From Limnanthes douglasii subsp. nivea (Eukaryota; Streptophyta; Magnoliopsida; Brassicales; Limnanthaceae), in NCBI GenBank assembly GCA_036936605.1, contig JAUPFV010000003.1:101627278-101691277 (forward strand): a stretch of 64,000 nt of DNA, written 5' to 3'. A program made the position numbers and the translations under genes. Below the pieces are notes generated by a model. It searched no databases. It worked only from the letters and a program-made list of their open reading frames with translations, and was not told the origin of the DNA. Below, piece after piece: positions 24,696-35,639 of this stretch. The stretch's first letter is position 1; every line of letters starts with the position of its first letter.

Positions 24696-25260
24696 ATGCC
24701 GTCTACAGCAACAAAATACATGGTTGAAAATTTTGATGGGGGATACAGCTTTGCGTTGTGGAAGATTAAACTGAAATATTTATTGGTAGTGCAAGGACTG
24801 TCGAAGGCTGTGGAGAATAAGTTACCAGAAGATATGAAAGAAAATGAGAAACAAGATCTTCAAGAAAGGGCTTTGTGCTGGATTTTATGAGTGTGAAAGA
24901 CAATGTGCTTCGTGAGATTGGTGGTTAGAAGACTGCTGCATGCGCATGGAAAAAGCTAGGAGATCTTTACTCAGAGAAATTAGTAGTAAACCGATTATAC
25001 GTAAAGAAACGTTTGTATGATTTCAGATTGAAAGAAGGTATGTCCATAACAAAGCACTTAGATAATTTTAAATCAATTATAATGGACTTGGAGAACATAG
25101 ATTTAAATATTAAGGATGAGGATCAAGAACATTGTTGAAGGTGTGAAGGAAGAACTGGAGGTCCAAGTCAAAGGTAAAGCACTCAAACTGTTATGACTGC
25201 GGTGAGCAGGGTCATTATAGGAGAGATTGTCTGAAACTGAATGGTAAGAAGGGAAATCAA
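24696..25260 (+). pseudogene. Copia gag with zinc knuckle
   Basis: It begins MPSTATKYMVENFDGGYSFA, and the YSFALWKIKL stretch matches the NYxxWKxxM start of Copia gag (UBN2/DUF4219 type). It stops at 24888. Frames beyond continue with LYSEKLVVNRLYVKKRLYDF and MSITKHLDNF. A CCHC knuckle, CYDCGEQGHYRRDC, is encoded at 25189-25230. Part of the region between gag and the knuckle appears deleted. Gag would form the virus-like particle and bind RNA, and this copy cannot. Confidence 0.85.
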
Positions 25261-25436
25261 AGGAAAATGCAGCAAACATTGTTGAAGGTGTGAACGATTC
25301 CGACGATAGTGAAAACAGGGTTAGAGGAGATGTATTGTCTGTGAGTTCAGACTTTGGGAAAAACTCTTAGGCACTCAATACTGGCGCTACATATCACATG
25401 TGTTAGTTCAAGTAGTGATTCGATACTTACAAGCTA

Positions 25437-26642
25437 ATGCAGGGAACTGTTTATTTAGGGAACAATCATTCGTTGACTATTGTTGGTATGGGTAACGTCA
25501 GAATCAGAATGTTTGACGGGGTTGTTAGAATCTTGACGTGCTGCCATGTTCCTGGGTTAAAGAGAAACCTGATTTCTCTTGGGAATCTAGACTCTCGGGG
25601 TTACAAGTACCGTGCAGAAGACGGTGTAATCAAAGTGACAAAAGGCTCAATGGTATGCATAAAAGGAAATTTGCAGAAGGGTCTTTACATTCTCCAGGGG
25701 AGTGTTTTTATGGGCGATGCTGCAGTAGCATCATCAGGGAGTAATAGCCAAAGTAGTCAGGATCAAAATAATTTGTGGCATTGGCGTCTTTGTCACATGA
25801 GTGACAGATGATTAGCTGTTTTGTAAAAGAGAGATTTGTTGAAAGGGTATAAAGTAGAATAATTGGGATTTTGTGAGCACTGTGTGTTTGGTAAACAAAC
25901 TAGAGTCAAATTCAGCAAATCGGTTGTAAGAAAGACTAAAGGGACAGTGGTCTACATTCACTCAAATCTTTGGGGTCCAAACAGAATTTCATCCAAGAGC
26001 GGAGCCAGATACTACATGAGTTTGATTGATGCTTATTCAAGGATGGTGTGGGTTTACTTTCTCAAAACAAAATATGAGGCATATTCAACATTTGTCAAAT
26101 GGAAGACGATGATTGAGAAGAAAACAAGAAGAAAAATCAAACGTCTTAGGATAGATAATGGGTTAGAATATTGCAGTCGGGAGTTCAACGAGTTCTGTGA
26201 AGCTGAGAGAATAGTGCGTCATCGCACTTATTTTAGAACACCACAACAGATTGGAGTCGCAGAAAGAATGAACAGAACGCTTTGTGACAAGACACAAAGT
26301 ATGCTCTCGCATTCAGGTGTGGGAAAGGATTTTTGGGCTGAAACTATCAATACAGCGTGTTACTTGGTAAATCAGTCTCCATCAACGACTATTGATTGTA
26401 AAACTCCGTTTGAGATTTGGTATGGATCGTCGGCTGATTATGAACATTTGAGGGTGTTTGGTTGTCCTGCGTATGCTCATGTGAGATATGGTAAGCTTGA
26501 GCCGAGGGCAAAGAGGTGCATATTTCTAGGATATGCTACTGGAGTGAAGGGATATAGGTTATGGTATACCTCTCCAAAGTCTCCAGGTTTTCTCATCAGT
26601 AGGGACGTTACTTTTAATGAGTTTGCTTCGATAGACAGTTAG
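25437..26642 (+). pseudogene. Copia protease remnant and integrase
   Basis: The 25437-25811 frame holds the end of the protease and the GAG-pre-integrase segment (VPGLKRNLISLGNLDSRGY, LWHWRLCHMSDR). The 25863-26642 frame is a 259-codon integrase core with GPNRISSKSGARYYMSLIDAYSR, RIDNGLEY (second catalytic Asp), GVAERMNRTL (catalytic Glu) and FEIWYGS and FLGYATG blocks. The first catalytic position reads HSNLWGP where the family has a D before the LWGP/VWGP block, so the DDE triad is D-to-N substituted. A stop separates the two frames. Confidence 0.9.
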
Positions 26643-26904
26643 AAGGAAGTAGGAGAAATGGTCGAATCAGGATCGTTTGTGAGTAAACATGTGGAGCTTG
26701 AAGTAGAATAAGTTCCTAGCAGGTCCAATAATTCAAGTGGTTCTGAGGTGGATCCAGAATCAAGAGGTGAAGCGTCAGCATCGGATGATAGTGACGATGA
26801 TGCGCCTGAACCAGAACAACAAGCTTATAGCATATAATTGGTTGAGAAAAAAAAATATTAGTCTTCCAAAAAGGTATACGGATCTAGTTGCATAGGAATT
26901 TGAG

Positions 26905-28508
26905 ATGCAGGAACCTAGTAGCTACAGAGGCGCTATAGCGAGTTCAGAGGCAAATCGATGGATTGGTGATATGGGGGAAGAGATTGAATCTTTTCATAAG
27001 AATCAAACATGGAAGCTTGTTGACTTTCTTAAAGGACAGAAGATAGTAAGCACTAAATGGGTGTTCAAAAAAAAGGAAGGTAATCCAGGGGTTAAGGCAT
27101 CTCGATTCAAAGCAAGACTGGTCGCTAAGGGTTTTACTCAAAGGGAATGAATCGACTTCAATGAAGTGTTTTCTCCAATGGTGAAGCATAGTTCGATTCG
27201 AGTTTTGTTAGACATAGTAGTTTTGCAAGATTTAGAGGTTGAGTAGTTGGATGTGAAAATTGCGTTTCTACATGGTGAATTGGATGAGAAAATCTACATA
27301 AGACAACCAGAGGGATTTATCGAACCTAATATGGAGGACAAAGTTTGTCTACTGAAAAAGCCACTGTATGGTTTGAAACAGTCACCTAGGCAATGGCACA
27401 AACGTTTTGATACATCCATGGTGTCAAAAGGGTTCACGAGGAGTCCATGTGATAGTTGTGTGTATCATCAAAAGATGTCAGATAATTCTTATGTTTACTT
27501 ATTGTTGTATATGGATGATATACTTATTGCTGCTTATAGTATGTCACACGTTGTGCAGTTAAAGAAGCAGCTTAGTACCGAGTTTGAGATGAAGGATCCA
27601 AGTATAGTAAAGAAAATTCTTAATATGGAGATTATCAGGAACAGAAGTTTGAGATCATTACACTTGTCTCAATGAAGCTATATTGAGAAAGTGTTACGAC
27701 GATTCAACATGTTTGATGCTAAAGCAGTTAGCATTCCATTTGCTACTCATTTCAAGTTGTCTGCAGTAGGAGCGGCCAAGTACGATGCTGAGTTGGAACA
27801 AATGTCGAAGGTTCTATATGCAAGTGCAGTTGGTAGTATCATGTATGTTATGGTATGCACACATCCAGATATTTTACATACGGTTAATGTAGTTAGCAGG
27901 TAGATGGGATGTCCTGGGAAAAAACACCGGCAGACAGTCAAATGGATACTTCGGTATCTTAAGAATACTGTGAACGTTGGCTTAACTTTTAACAAGACTA
28001 ATATTGGTGAATCGTTGAATAATGTTGCAGGATAATTGGTTGGTTTTGTTGATTCTGATTTTGCTGGTGATATGGATAAAAGAATATCTCTGATAGGATA
28101 TGTATTTACTCTACCTGGGAGTGCGATCAGTTGGAAAGCACAATTGCAAGCTATTGTAGCTTTGTCTACAACAGAGGCAGAGTACATGGCGGTAACAGAA
28201 GCCGTTAAAGAGGCAATATGGTTGCAAGGTTTGGTGGCAGATTTGGGCTTAGATAGACTACTGCAAAAGTGTTTTGTGACAGTCAAAGCGTCATACACCT
28301 TATAGGGAACCATATGTACCATGAGCGTACAAAGTACATAGATATAATGTATCATTTTATTCGTGATATAATATCAAAGGGAATTGTTGATATGAAGAAA
28401 GTGTCTACACACGATAATCCAGCATATATAATGACCAAGGCAGTATTAGTTCGAAAGTTTAGGGAGTGCCTAAACTGGATCGGTGTTCGCAGTAAGATTG
28501 AAGATTGA
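26905..28508 (+). pseudogene. Copia reverse transcriptase and RNase H
   Basis: Reverse transcriptase blocks are KWVFKKKEGNPG, RFKARLVAKGFTQRE then stop, LDVKIAFLHGELDEKIY, LYGLKQSPRQWHKRFD and an intact YMDD box in LLLYMDDILIA (about 27510). The linker has PFATHFKLSA and the conserved SIMYVMVCTHPDI. RNase H starts near 28036 (VGFVDSDFAGDMDKR, STTEAEYMAVTEA) and ends with the C-terminal HERTKYIDIMYHFIRD and a stop at 28506. Stops at about 27148, 27243, 27673, 27901, 28033 and 28303 break the frame. The residual similarity is high, so inactivation is comparatively recent. Confidence 0.92.
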
Positions 28509-28619
28509 ATGTCTTAGGGGCATTTGGCGAGTCAGAAGAAGAAAAGTTTCTTTGTTAATAGTGAAGAAAGGATATTCGCCTCAGGGGGAAGATTATGGGT
28601 GTAGTGAATATGGGGCCCG

Positions 28620-28831
28620 GTCCGCACATTCCACCTCTGTAAGTAAGAACAACACGATCTCAACACTAGTATGATATTGTCCGCTTTGGCACTCGAAGGC
28701 CCTCACGGCTTTGCATTTGGTCCACTACCAAAAGGCCTCATACTAGTTGAGATATGTTCTTACTTATATACCACTGATCTTTCCCATGTTTAACTGATGT
28801 GGGATGTGGGACTTTGGTCGCCACCCTAACA
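28620..28831. repeat. Dispersed TRIM/LTR-like repeat with hairpin
   Basis: Contains ATGATATTGTCCGCTTTGG, CTCACGGCTTTGCATTTGG, AAAAGGCCTCATACTAG, TTCTTACTTATATACC and GATGTGGGACTTTGGTCGC, ending CCCTAACA. I recall this word series from repeats and LTR ends scattered widely in dicot genomes, and the closing GATGTGGGAC...AACA is typical of such LTR termini. The outer part forms an imperfect inverted repeat (28640-28674 with 28738-28766). It replaces the expected right LTR of the preceding Copia element. Confidence 0.6.
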
Positions 28832-29593
28832 TTTTACTTATCAAGTGTTTATAAGTTCGCATTTTAAACATGTTTCACAAGTTATTGATAGTTATATATA
28901 CTAGATATTTTCCTAAAAAAAGTTTTGAGATACATGCACTTGAATTTAATATTGAACTGAAAAAACTGGTAGATCAATAACTATTACAAGACACGTAGTG
29001 GTAAATATTTATAGTCTTTTCAACATTTATTGATCATTAAAAATAAATATAAAAATCTAAAACATAATTTTATTACACACATTGATCAACAAAAATAAAT
29101 ATTTTTCAAATATTATTAATGATGTTTATCGCAAGATTGACGTAAATTATACTTACAATTTTCACTTTAGCACAATGAGGTAAGATCAACCACTAGTCAT
29201 TATTGATACTAAACTTTGATGAAAGAGAAGCAACAGACTATAACCCATTGGTGTCAAAATAAAAATACATTGGAGATAAATTTAAAAAAGAAAGTATAAC
29301 TATTTGTAAGTTATCTAATATTATACATTTGTTATACTATATAAATAATTTAAATTTGTATTATGGCTACCTTCGTGTATGATATTTAGCGTTAATTAGC
29401 ACTTGCATTATGGATACATTCGTGATTCACATTTCACATTTGAATTATTCCTTCATTCTCAATTCGGGTTTATATTTAGTTATCCTTCGTCATTCATATT
29501 TCTTTTATACTATCATTGCAGTTCGTGTTTCCTAACGTCTTATTTTAAACTAACTATTTGTAAATTAAATACATCATAAAAAAGATACAATAG
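28832..29593. other. Intergenic or decayed intronic DNA
   Basis: AT-rich DNA between the Copia-associated repeat and the Ulp1-like fragment. A short open stretch encoding NFDEREATDYNPLV lies near 29213-29254 and may be another decayed exon. From about 29380 the GATTCRTGATT-type words recur. Confidence 0.3.
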
Positions 29594-30200
29594 CAAAGCG
29601 ATATCCCACAACAACAAGGAATAAATGATTATGGCGTACTAGTATATGAGTATTCGATAGATTTTATTGAAACTGGTAAATTGCCGACAATTAAGATAAA
29701 AATATTACAACAATGAGGTAAGAAAATATGTTTGATTTATTTTTCTCAAGGATTATGAGACAAACATACCAGTCATAATTGATGTATATTTGATTGATTA
29801 TAATTGGTGTATATTACATTTGAACATTAATTATTTTTGTGTGATGTTATATTTGTAATTAGGAGTAATTCACAATTTATATTTAAAAATATAATATAAT
29901 TAGCAATTATAACTATATAATGATTCGCTTTTCCTGTTTATTATTTTTATGTATAATGATTCACAAGTACAAATACAATTTAATTTTTACTTTGCGTTTG
30001 ATTCAATTGTTGTAGTTCGCATTTTGGATTACATCTTTGTACGCACTTAACATTTATGATTACATATTTGTTCACAATTTGTTTTTGGAATTACAACTTG
30101 ATTCGCACTTTACATTTATGATTACAACTCCTTTCGTGCGTCATGTTGTAATACATCATTATTTGTATTTACTATTATGACTTGCTTCGCAATTAACATT
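29380..30200 (+). repeat. Degenerate ATTCGYRATT/CACATTT minisatellite tracts
   Basis: Irregularly spaced words such as GATTCACATTT, ATTCGCACTTTACATTT, TGATTCGC and GTTCACAATTTG repeat through this stretch, broken by the Ulp1-like fragment. It is the same vocabulary as at 22320-22490, 23318-23690 and 32230-32580. Confidence 0.5.
29594..29716 (+). pseudogene. Ulp1-like (C48) cysteine protease C-terminus
   Basis: After an acceptor-like AATAG at 29593 the frame reads QSDIPQQQGINDYGVLVYEY, then DFIETGKLPTIKIK and a stop. In C48/Ulp1 SUMO-protease-like proteins the C-terminal catalytic block is P-Q-Q-x-N-x-x-D-C-G-V-F-V, where Q is the oxyanion residue and C the nucleophile. Here the Gln is kept but the Cys codon is TAT (29630-29632), so catalysis is lost. 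Plant MULEs often carry such genes, though a host relic is equally possible. Coding-like fragments at 21841-23886 run the same way and could be its upstream exons, split by the MITE and Copia insertions. Confidence 0.6.
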
Positions 30201-30248
30201 TAATCCAAAGTTAAACATAAATTAGGGAATATATGAACGTATCATTTG

Positions 30249-30257
30249 TAAATGTAA
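30249..30257. repeat. MULE-MITE TSD, left
   Basis: TAAATGTAA, a perfect 9-bp match to 30630-30638. Confidence 0.92.
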
Positions 30258-30629
30258 GAATTAAACGAGTGAATAGTCCATCGATTATCCCGTTTTCTTT
30301 CATTTAGTCCATCGATTTCAAAATCACCTTTGAGGGTCCCTAAACTTGGCAAAAAGTATATATTTAGTCCATGACTTGCAACATTTATAAATTTAATCTC
30401 TCGACTTGGAAAAATCTTTAAATTTAGTCCCTGATGCCAAGAAAAATGTCACTTATAGAGTAAATTTATAGATTTTACCAACTCAATGAACTAAATTTAT
30501 AGATTTTGCAAATTAAGGACTAAATTTATTTATTTTTCCAAGTACAAGGACCCTCACCATTAATTTTGAAATCGATGGATTAAATGAAATAAAACGGGAT
30601 AGTCGATGAACTATTCACTAATTTAAGCC
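30258..30629. mobile_element. Mutator-like foldback MITE (family M1)
   Basis: A 372-bp noncoding element made almost entirely of two inverted arms. The left arm contains GTGAATAGTCCATCGATTAT and CATTTAGTCCATCGATTTC. The right arm reads in reverse as AGTGAATAGTTCATCGACTA and TTAATCCATCGATTTC. The ends are GAATTAA and its partner, TTAAGCC on the right. It is flanked by a perfect 9-bp TSD, the signature of Mutator-superfamily transposition. It encodes nothing and would need a transposase in trans. The same TIR family bounds the 4.1-kb element at 55760-59869. Confidence 0.92.
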
Positions 30630-30638
30630 TAAATGTAA
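30630..30638. repeat. MULE-MITE TSD, right
   Basis: TAAATGTAA, a perfect match to 30249-30257. Confidence 0.92.
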
Positions 30639-30639
30639 C

Positions 30640-33199
30640 ATAGTTTACAATTCATTTCAAAATGTAAGATGGTTCGGAATTTGCATTTGATTTAAAAAAA
30701 AAACTAAATTTCAAATTTAATCAAACAATTAAAGAGAAATTAAAGAACACTTACATGAAAACTTAAATAATAAAGTGTTTAAAATTACATCATTAATATA
30801 TAACATATTGGCATGATCGTCTATTATGGTCGATTATTGAACAATGACTACACTTTATCTTTCGGATTATTATTTCTCCTCCGGATGGAATATGCTTCTT
30901 CTTAGATCTTCTAACTATTCTTTTCAAGTTTAGAGAGAAAATTGATGGAGAATTAATAGAAGTATATATTTCACGATAAGTAATAAAAACGTGTATGATA
31001 TATGAATAAGTTACCTTATAACTTATGGTATACTAGAATGATTCGACATATTTAAGCATACTCTCCCCAATCATTAGCATGATAGCCAAAACATCCGAGC
31101 ATGGAAAGTAAGTAACTTATATATGCAGAAATACTTTGTGTAAAGACAATGAACTAACCTTAGACGATATATTTCAACATTGAACATAAGCTTGTTTTCA
31201 AATTCATGGTATGATTCACTAGTTCAACTTAAACCATCAGCATAACGTCTTCGTATTTGAACTATAAGTAAATTATAAATATTGTCAATTAATTCCAATA
31301 TCGAAAGACTACAAACGTTTTTTATTTAATGATTAAAATACTCTGTTAGACTATATGCCATTGAACCATACCGTTTGTATTTGAAAAATGCACCATTTAT
31401 ATTTTCTGAAGGTAAAACCATGATAGCCGATATGAGATATATAAATCATAGTCATTCGTAACTAACGATTGTATGTTTTTGGTTGCCACATCAATTTTAG
31501 ATCTAATATAACCATGTAGCTGGTCAGTAATCAATTACGTTGTTAAATAATTTTTACTTTATTTGCAAACCTAGTCCAATAAGTATGATATCTATTGTAC
31601 TTTTTAATGACCATAAATCCAATGAAGGTATCAAGTGATACATAAAGTCTCTATGCACATCCGTTCAAGGATTTATTATCACAATAAATAGTTATTTTAA
31701 ACTACTATTATGTAAATATTAAAGCACAAACATTTATCTCTAGCATAACGACATAAAGTTAATATTGAAAGAAAAAAACCTTTCTCTATAGCGTAACGAC
31801 ATAAAGTTAATATTAAATTTCCAAAAACTTACATGACACTTGTAATTCTATCAACCCAACCAACAATAATAAGTTATTTCTTCTTATGAAAAAAACTAAC
31901 TTCATAACTACTTTCCTCAGTAACTAAATTTTTATTTGAAACTTATAAAACTTAAATCAATTAAGTCTTTCTCGATCAATGACATCCAAATCTATAACAA
32001 CATTAACAGTAAGAAAAAATTAAATACATAATTGATAGCATACACACAAAATAATCATTACTACATAAGAAATAATTATGGTTTATCAACATATAAATAG
32101 ATTAATTGGATGTTTCCCTTCACCACCTCCTTAAATTGATATCGAGAAACATTTACCATACTTTATGGTCTTCAAACTGATAAATTAGGACAAACTGTAG
32201 TTTTGTCATTTAGTTTGAAAACACCAAAGACAGTTATAAACATTGAATTCTTGGAGTTCACAATTATATTTAGTACATAATTCACAATTTGTATTTATAA
32301 AATGGATACACTTCGGACTTTACAATATAATAATATTCACATTTGGATGATGTTCACGATTTTTTTATAATTGTCATGATTTGCAATTTGCGTTTCATTT
32401 GAAAATGATTCACAATTCATTTTTAGAAAGTAATTAAGATTTATAATTAACAACAGAAACATATTTGTATTTTTATGATGTTTATAATTCTCATTTTTCA
32501 TTTCTTTGAAACATGATTATCATTTACATTTATATTCATGATTCGTTATTTGTGTTTACACGTATGTAATGATTTGTAATATTTAACAATTTTCACCTAC
32601 ATCGTCTTCTTTGCGAAACCATTGTTTTTTTGTTGAAAAAATGCATTAAATAAAACTAAGAAGATTCTTATAAATACATGGGGCATATCTTGAAGAGTGG
32701 CTTAAGAGCCATGAAAGAAAGATCAAATAAAATTGATCTAAACTTGACCAAACACATAATAAAGAGCAAAGCGAAGTGCTAAGACCAATATGATTTAATA
32801 GACAAGTATGAGAGTTGTAAGTGAGCAAGGATATTAGACTAGTAATGATAGAAGGTTTCATCAATTGAAAGACAAACAAAAATAAGTTAGAGGATAAAAG
32901 GATTGGATTGACCTGATATGACCAAATAAACTAAGTAGAAACGTCATAAATCAGCAAAGCTAGCAGACCGGTAGTGATATAAGTCAACAAAAATATAAAA
33001 ACAAAAAAATTAAGTTAGAACTTAAATAAATTTGGTTCGCTAGGCAACCTTCGTACCATGAAATTTAAACCACATGTCAATAAGTATTCGGTAAAATAAC
33101 AGAGAGGCAAGGGTAGGAAATGAGTTAAAAAATCTGCAATTCCTCTCACACCAGACATGGTAGATGGAGCCAAAGAAGAAATGCTAAAGGTGTTGTAAA
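30640..33199. other. Intergenic DNA with degenerate repeats
   Basis: No gene recognised. A short near-tandem duplication of ACGACATAAAGTTAATATT occurs near 31747 and 31795. GATTCRCAATT-type words recur at about 32230-32580. The frame at 32646-32879 (minus) shows no recognisable product. Confidence 0.45.
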
Positions 33200-33470
33200 C
33201 TGGATGGAGGCCAGTTGGATGCCTCATTGATCCAAGAGACACAATTATTGTAACTTAAAGAAAAACCAGGTTTGGGGCTTGTCTAACCCCATATGCTCTG
33301 AATGTAACTACAGTCATAAATGATATGATTAAGGGTTTTAAATACAGAATCGTATAAGACACGATTTGAAGGAGTGTTTAAACCTCAACTCAGAAGCTTA
33401 TCACAGGTGTAAAGTTTCCCTTTAGCAAGCCAAATGATGAATGAAAGGCAATGAATATTAAAAAAAATCA
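33200..33470 (-). pseudogene. LINE zf-RVT fragment
   Basis: On the minus strand, 33440 down to about 33279 reads WLAKGKLYTCDKLLS, a stop, then NTPSNRVLYDSVFKTLNHII, then YDCSYIQSIWG. This follows the plant zf-RVT pattern of W-x-A-x3-L-T-x-D-x-L, a Cys/His region, H-x-x-x-x-C and x-x-x-W, with several Cys lost. It is a different LINE lineage from the one at 13.4-19.1 kb, to judge by the motif text. Extents are uncertain, and neighbouring sequence from about 33010 to 33600 may belong to it. Confidence 0.55.
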
Positions 33471-33599
33471 TACTGATCTTGCCCACCCAACACAAGGGAT
33501 AAACGTACGAATGACGTTGGAGGTATCATTGATTGTGAACTTGGTGATTCCTCTTTTAGCAATCCAGTAGTGAATATTGCTGCAGATGATGCATGAACG

Positions 33600-34609
33600 A
33601 GAATGAGAGGATGAGATGGTCGATCTCTTGGTGAAACTAGTTTTTAGTTTTACATTTTGAAAATTATTTATCTAAATTATGATAACTTATATAATAAACT
33701 TCTCAAACATGAGTAAAAATAAACAAAACAAACAATAAAAAACATAAAATATATTTATCTAAATACGAATAAGAAATCAGATCTATAGTTGGTTTCATCA
33801 AATTATATATTGGTGTAATATAGATTCAAAATTAAATAATTAGCAACACACCTAACCACAAAATGCAATACACAATTCAACAACTAAAAGATTTCAATAA
33901 AATTGAAAGAAATACTGGTCGTATTTATTGAGTTGAACCACTAGAAATGTCGAGATCTTAAAAATCGAACTCCTCGTGACTATAGTGAAGACTTTGACGA
34001 ACCAAAGTTAAAAATCAAAGAATTTTAGTAGATGTAGGTTAAATTGGGTATCTGGCGACGAGAAGTTTGAAATTTGTATTGAAGTGGTAGTTTGTAGGGA
34101 GAAACATTAGCCAAAGAAATTAGGCCCTATAAAAAATTAAATCTATACATCTCATTAAGAATATTTAGAGTATTATTAAAAACGGAGTTGTAGGCGATAA
34201 ATGGCAACTATATTTGGATATTAAGTGGTAATAGTACATTTTTGTAATAAAAAAGTAGTTTGGATTTAAAGTATTTATTGATACTCAATCATTTATTTTA
34301 ATATTTATCAAATTATATATATATAATAAATTTAAAAAAATAATATTAAAACTACTTTTTATTTATCAATAAAGTAAAAATATATAAAAATATTATTTAA
34401 TGAGTGATTATGATTAAAAATAAATAAAACACTGAAATTTACTTCATAAAAATTAATTTTTTGAAAGATATTAGTCAAAACTTACGCGATAGGGAAAAAG
34501 ATTCAAAACTCTTGGAGAATAATCAAAATGGTCATTTAATTGTTTAAGAAAAAAATAACAAACTCCATAAAAAATTAAATTTGATTTATTAAGAGACTTT
34601 TTTGTATCA
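33600..34609. other. Intergenic DNA, nothing recognised
   Basis: AT-rich, no supported feature. Confidence 0.4.
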
Positions 34610-34960
34610 TAGTAATATACCAATAACCACTTAATATAAAATATATTTATCATTAATCATTCAAAGTTTGATAAAGTACGGATAACAACATAGTGATAAA
34701 TGAGTATATATAGATAACCACCGAGTAGTATGAAATATTATTTAACCATTTTCCTCTTTTCATTTAAAAAATATATCATATATTTTAAATCATATCTCCA
34801 AAAGGATATCTGTAAATACCATTGATTTTGTTTTTAAATACGAACGAAACCAGTTGCATGAATGATATATTTTTAATCTTGTTTAGTTGTAAAATTAAGT
34901 GTAATTTGGTTACGAAATAAGTATGGAAATTCATTTGTGGAATTATGTGCAATTCGGATG
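34610..34960 (+). repeat. Dispersed repeat family R1, copy 3
   Basis: Collinear with copies at 10255 and 19845: ATTAATCATTCAAAGTTTGA, TAAAGTACGGATAAC, AAATCATATCTCCAAAAGGA and AATACCATTGATTTTG. It shares the extension GTGTAATTTGGTTACGAAAT with copy 2. Confidence 0.7.
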
Positions 34961-35370
34961 CTAAAAAATAATTGTGTTCCAATTTTAGAATTAAAAGTAA
35001 TTTGTTGCTAAAAAGCATTTGTGTTTGATTGGTGGAATTATGTGCAAATGTTTTACAGAAATAAGAAAAAAATAGTTGCGAAAATAAGATTTTGGTTGCT
35101 AAATATATCTGATTGTGTGAATAAATAAAATATAATTTATTTTGTGAAAATAAGTATTAATTGAGTGTGAAACAACTAACTTCTTTCTACCTGCGAAAAT
35201 ATATAAATTTTTGTATTGATTTTTTTTATAATTTGTTTTGAGTATGTTCCAATTGCAAAAATATGTGTAACGTGGTTGCAAAATAATTCTATAAAAATAA
35301 ATATGTTCATGGTATAGAATTATTTTTAATTTGGCAGAATGGTGTGTAATCTGGTTGCGAAAATAAAAAT
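34890..35370 (+). repeat. Degenerate tandem array (GTGTAATTTGGTTGCGAAAA-like)
   Basis: Variants of GTGCAATTCGG, TTGGTTACGAAATAAGTATG, GAATTATGTGCAA and TAATCTGGTTGCGAAAATAA recur about every 50-65 bp. It directly continues R1 copy 3, so R1 may be one end of a larger element containing this array. Confidence 0.5.
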
Positions 35371-35639
35371 AAAAATCTCTAACATTATCACTAATGAATC
35401 TGATTAGTTAAGTCGATTGAACTGTTTAGGTAACTCAAATTTTGATTTCTATGTGATTTTTGGTATCTCAAAATAGGTAACTCGGTTCTGTTTTTTCGTG
35501 ATTTTTAGTATTTATCTAGTATTAATTTGATTTTGTGGTTGAATTGTTGTTTTGCAGTAAGTTTTGATCATTTTTAGTGCATTTTTGTGTTTCTCGAAAA
35601 TTTAGTTCGATAAAGGGTTTACAGCTGAAACAAAGAATA

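Larger units (their letters stand above)
24100..28610 (+). mobile_element. Ty1/Copia retrotransposon, nearly complete but inactive
   Basis: The left LTR (start not defined, ending just before 24643) is followed by a primer-binding site TGGTATCAGAACC (24644-24656), a slight variant of the initiator-Met tRNA site TGGTATCAGAGC. Gag, integrase, reverse transcriptase and RNase H follow in Copia order to 28508, then a purine-rich CAGGGGGAAGATTA near 28585, a plausible polypurine tract. No right LTR similar to the left one was found. Instead an unrelated dispersed repeat starts at about 28620. At least seven in-frame stops, a Gly-to-stop after GFTQRE and a changed integrase residue show it is dead. 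It lies inside a decayed host or transposon gene. Confidence 0.9.
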
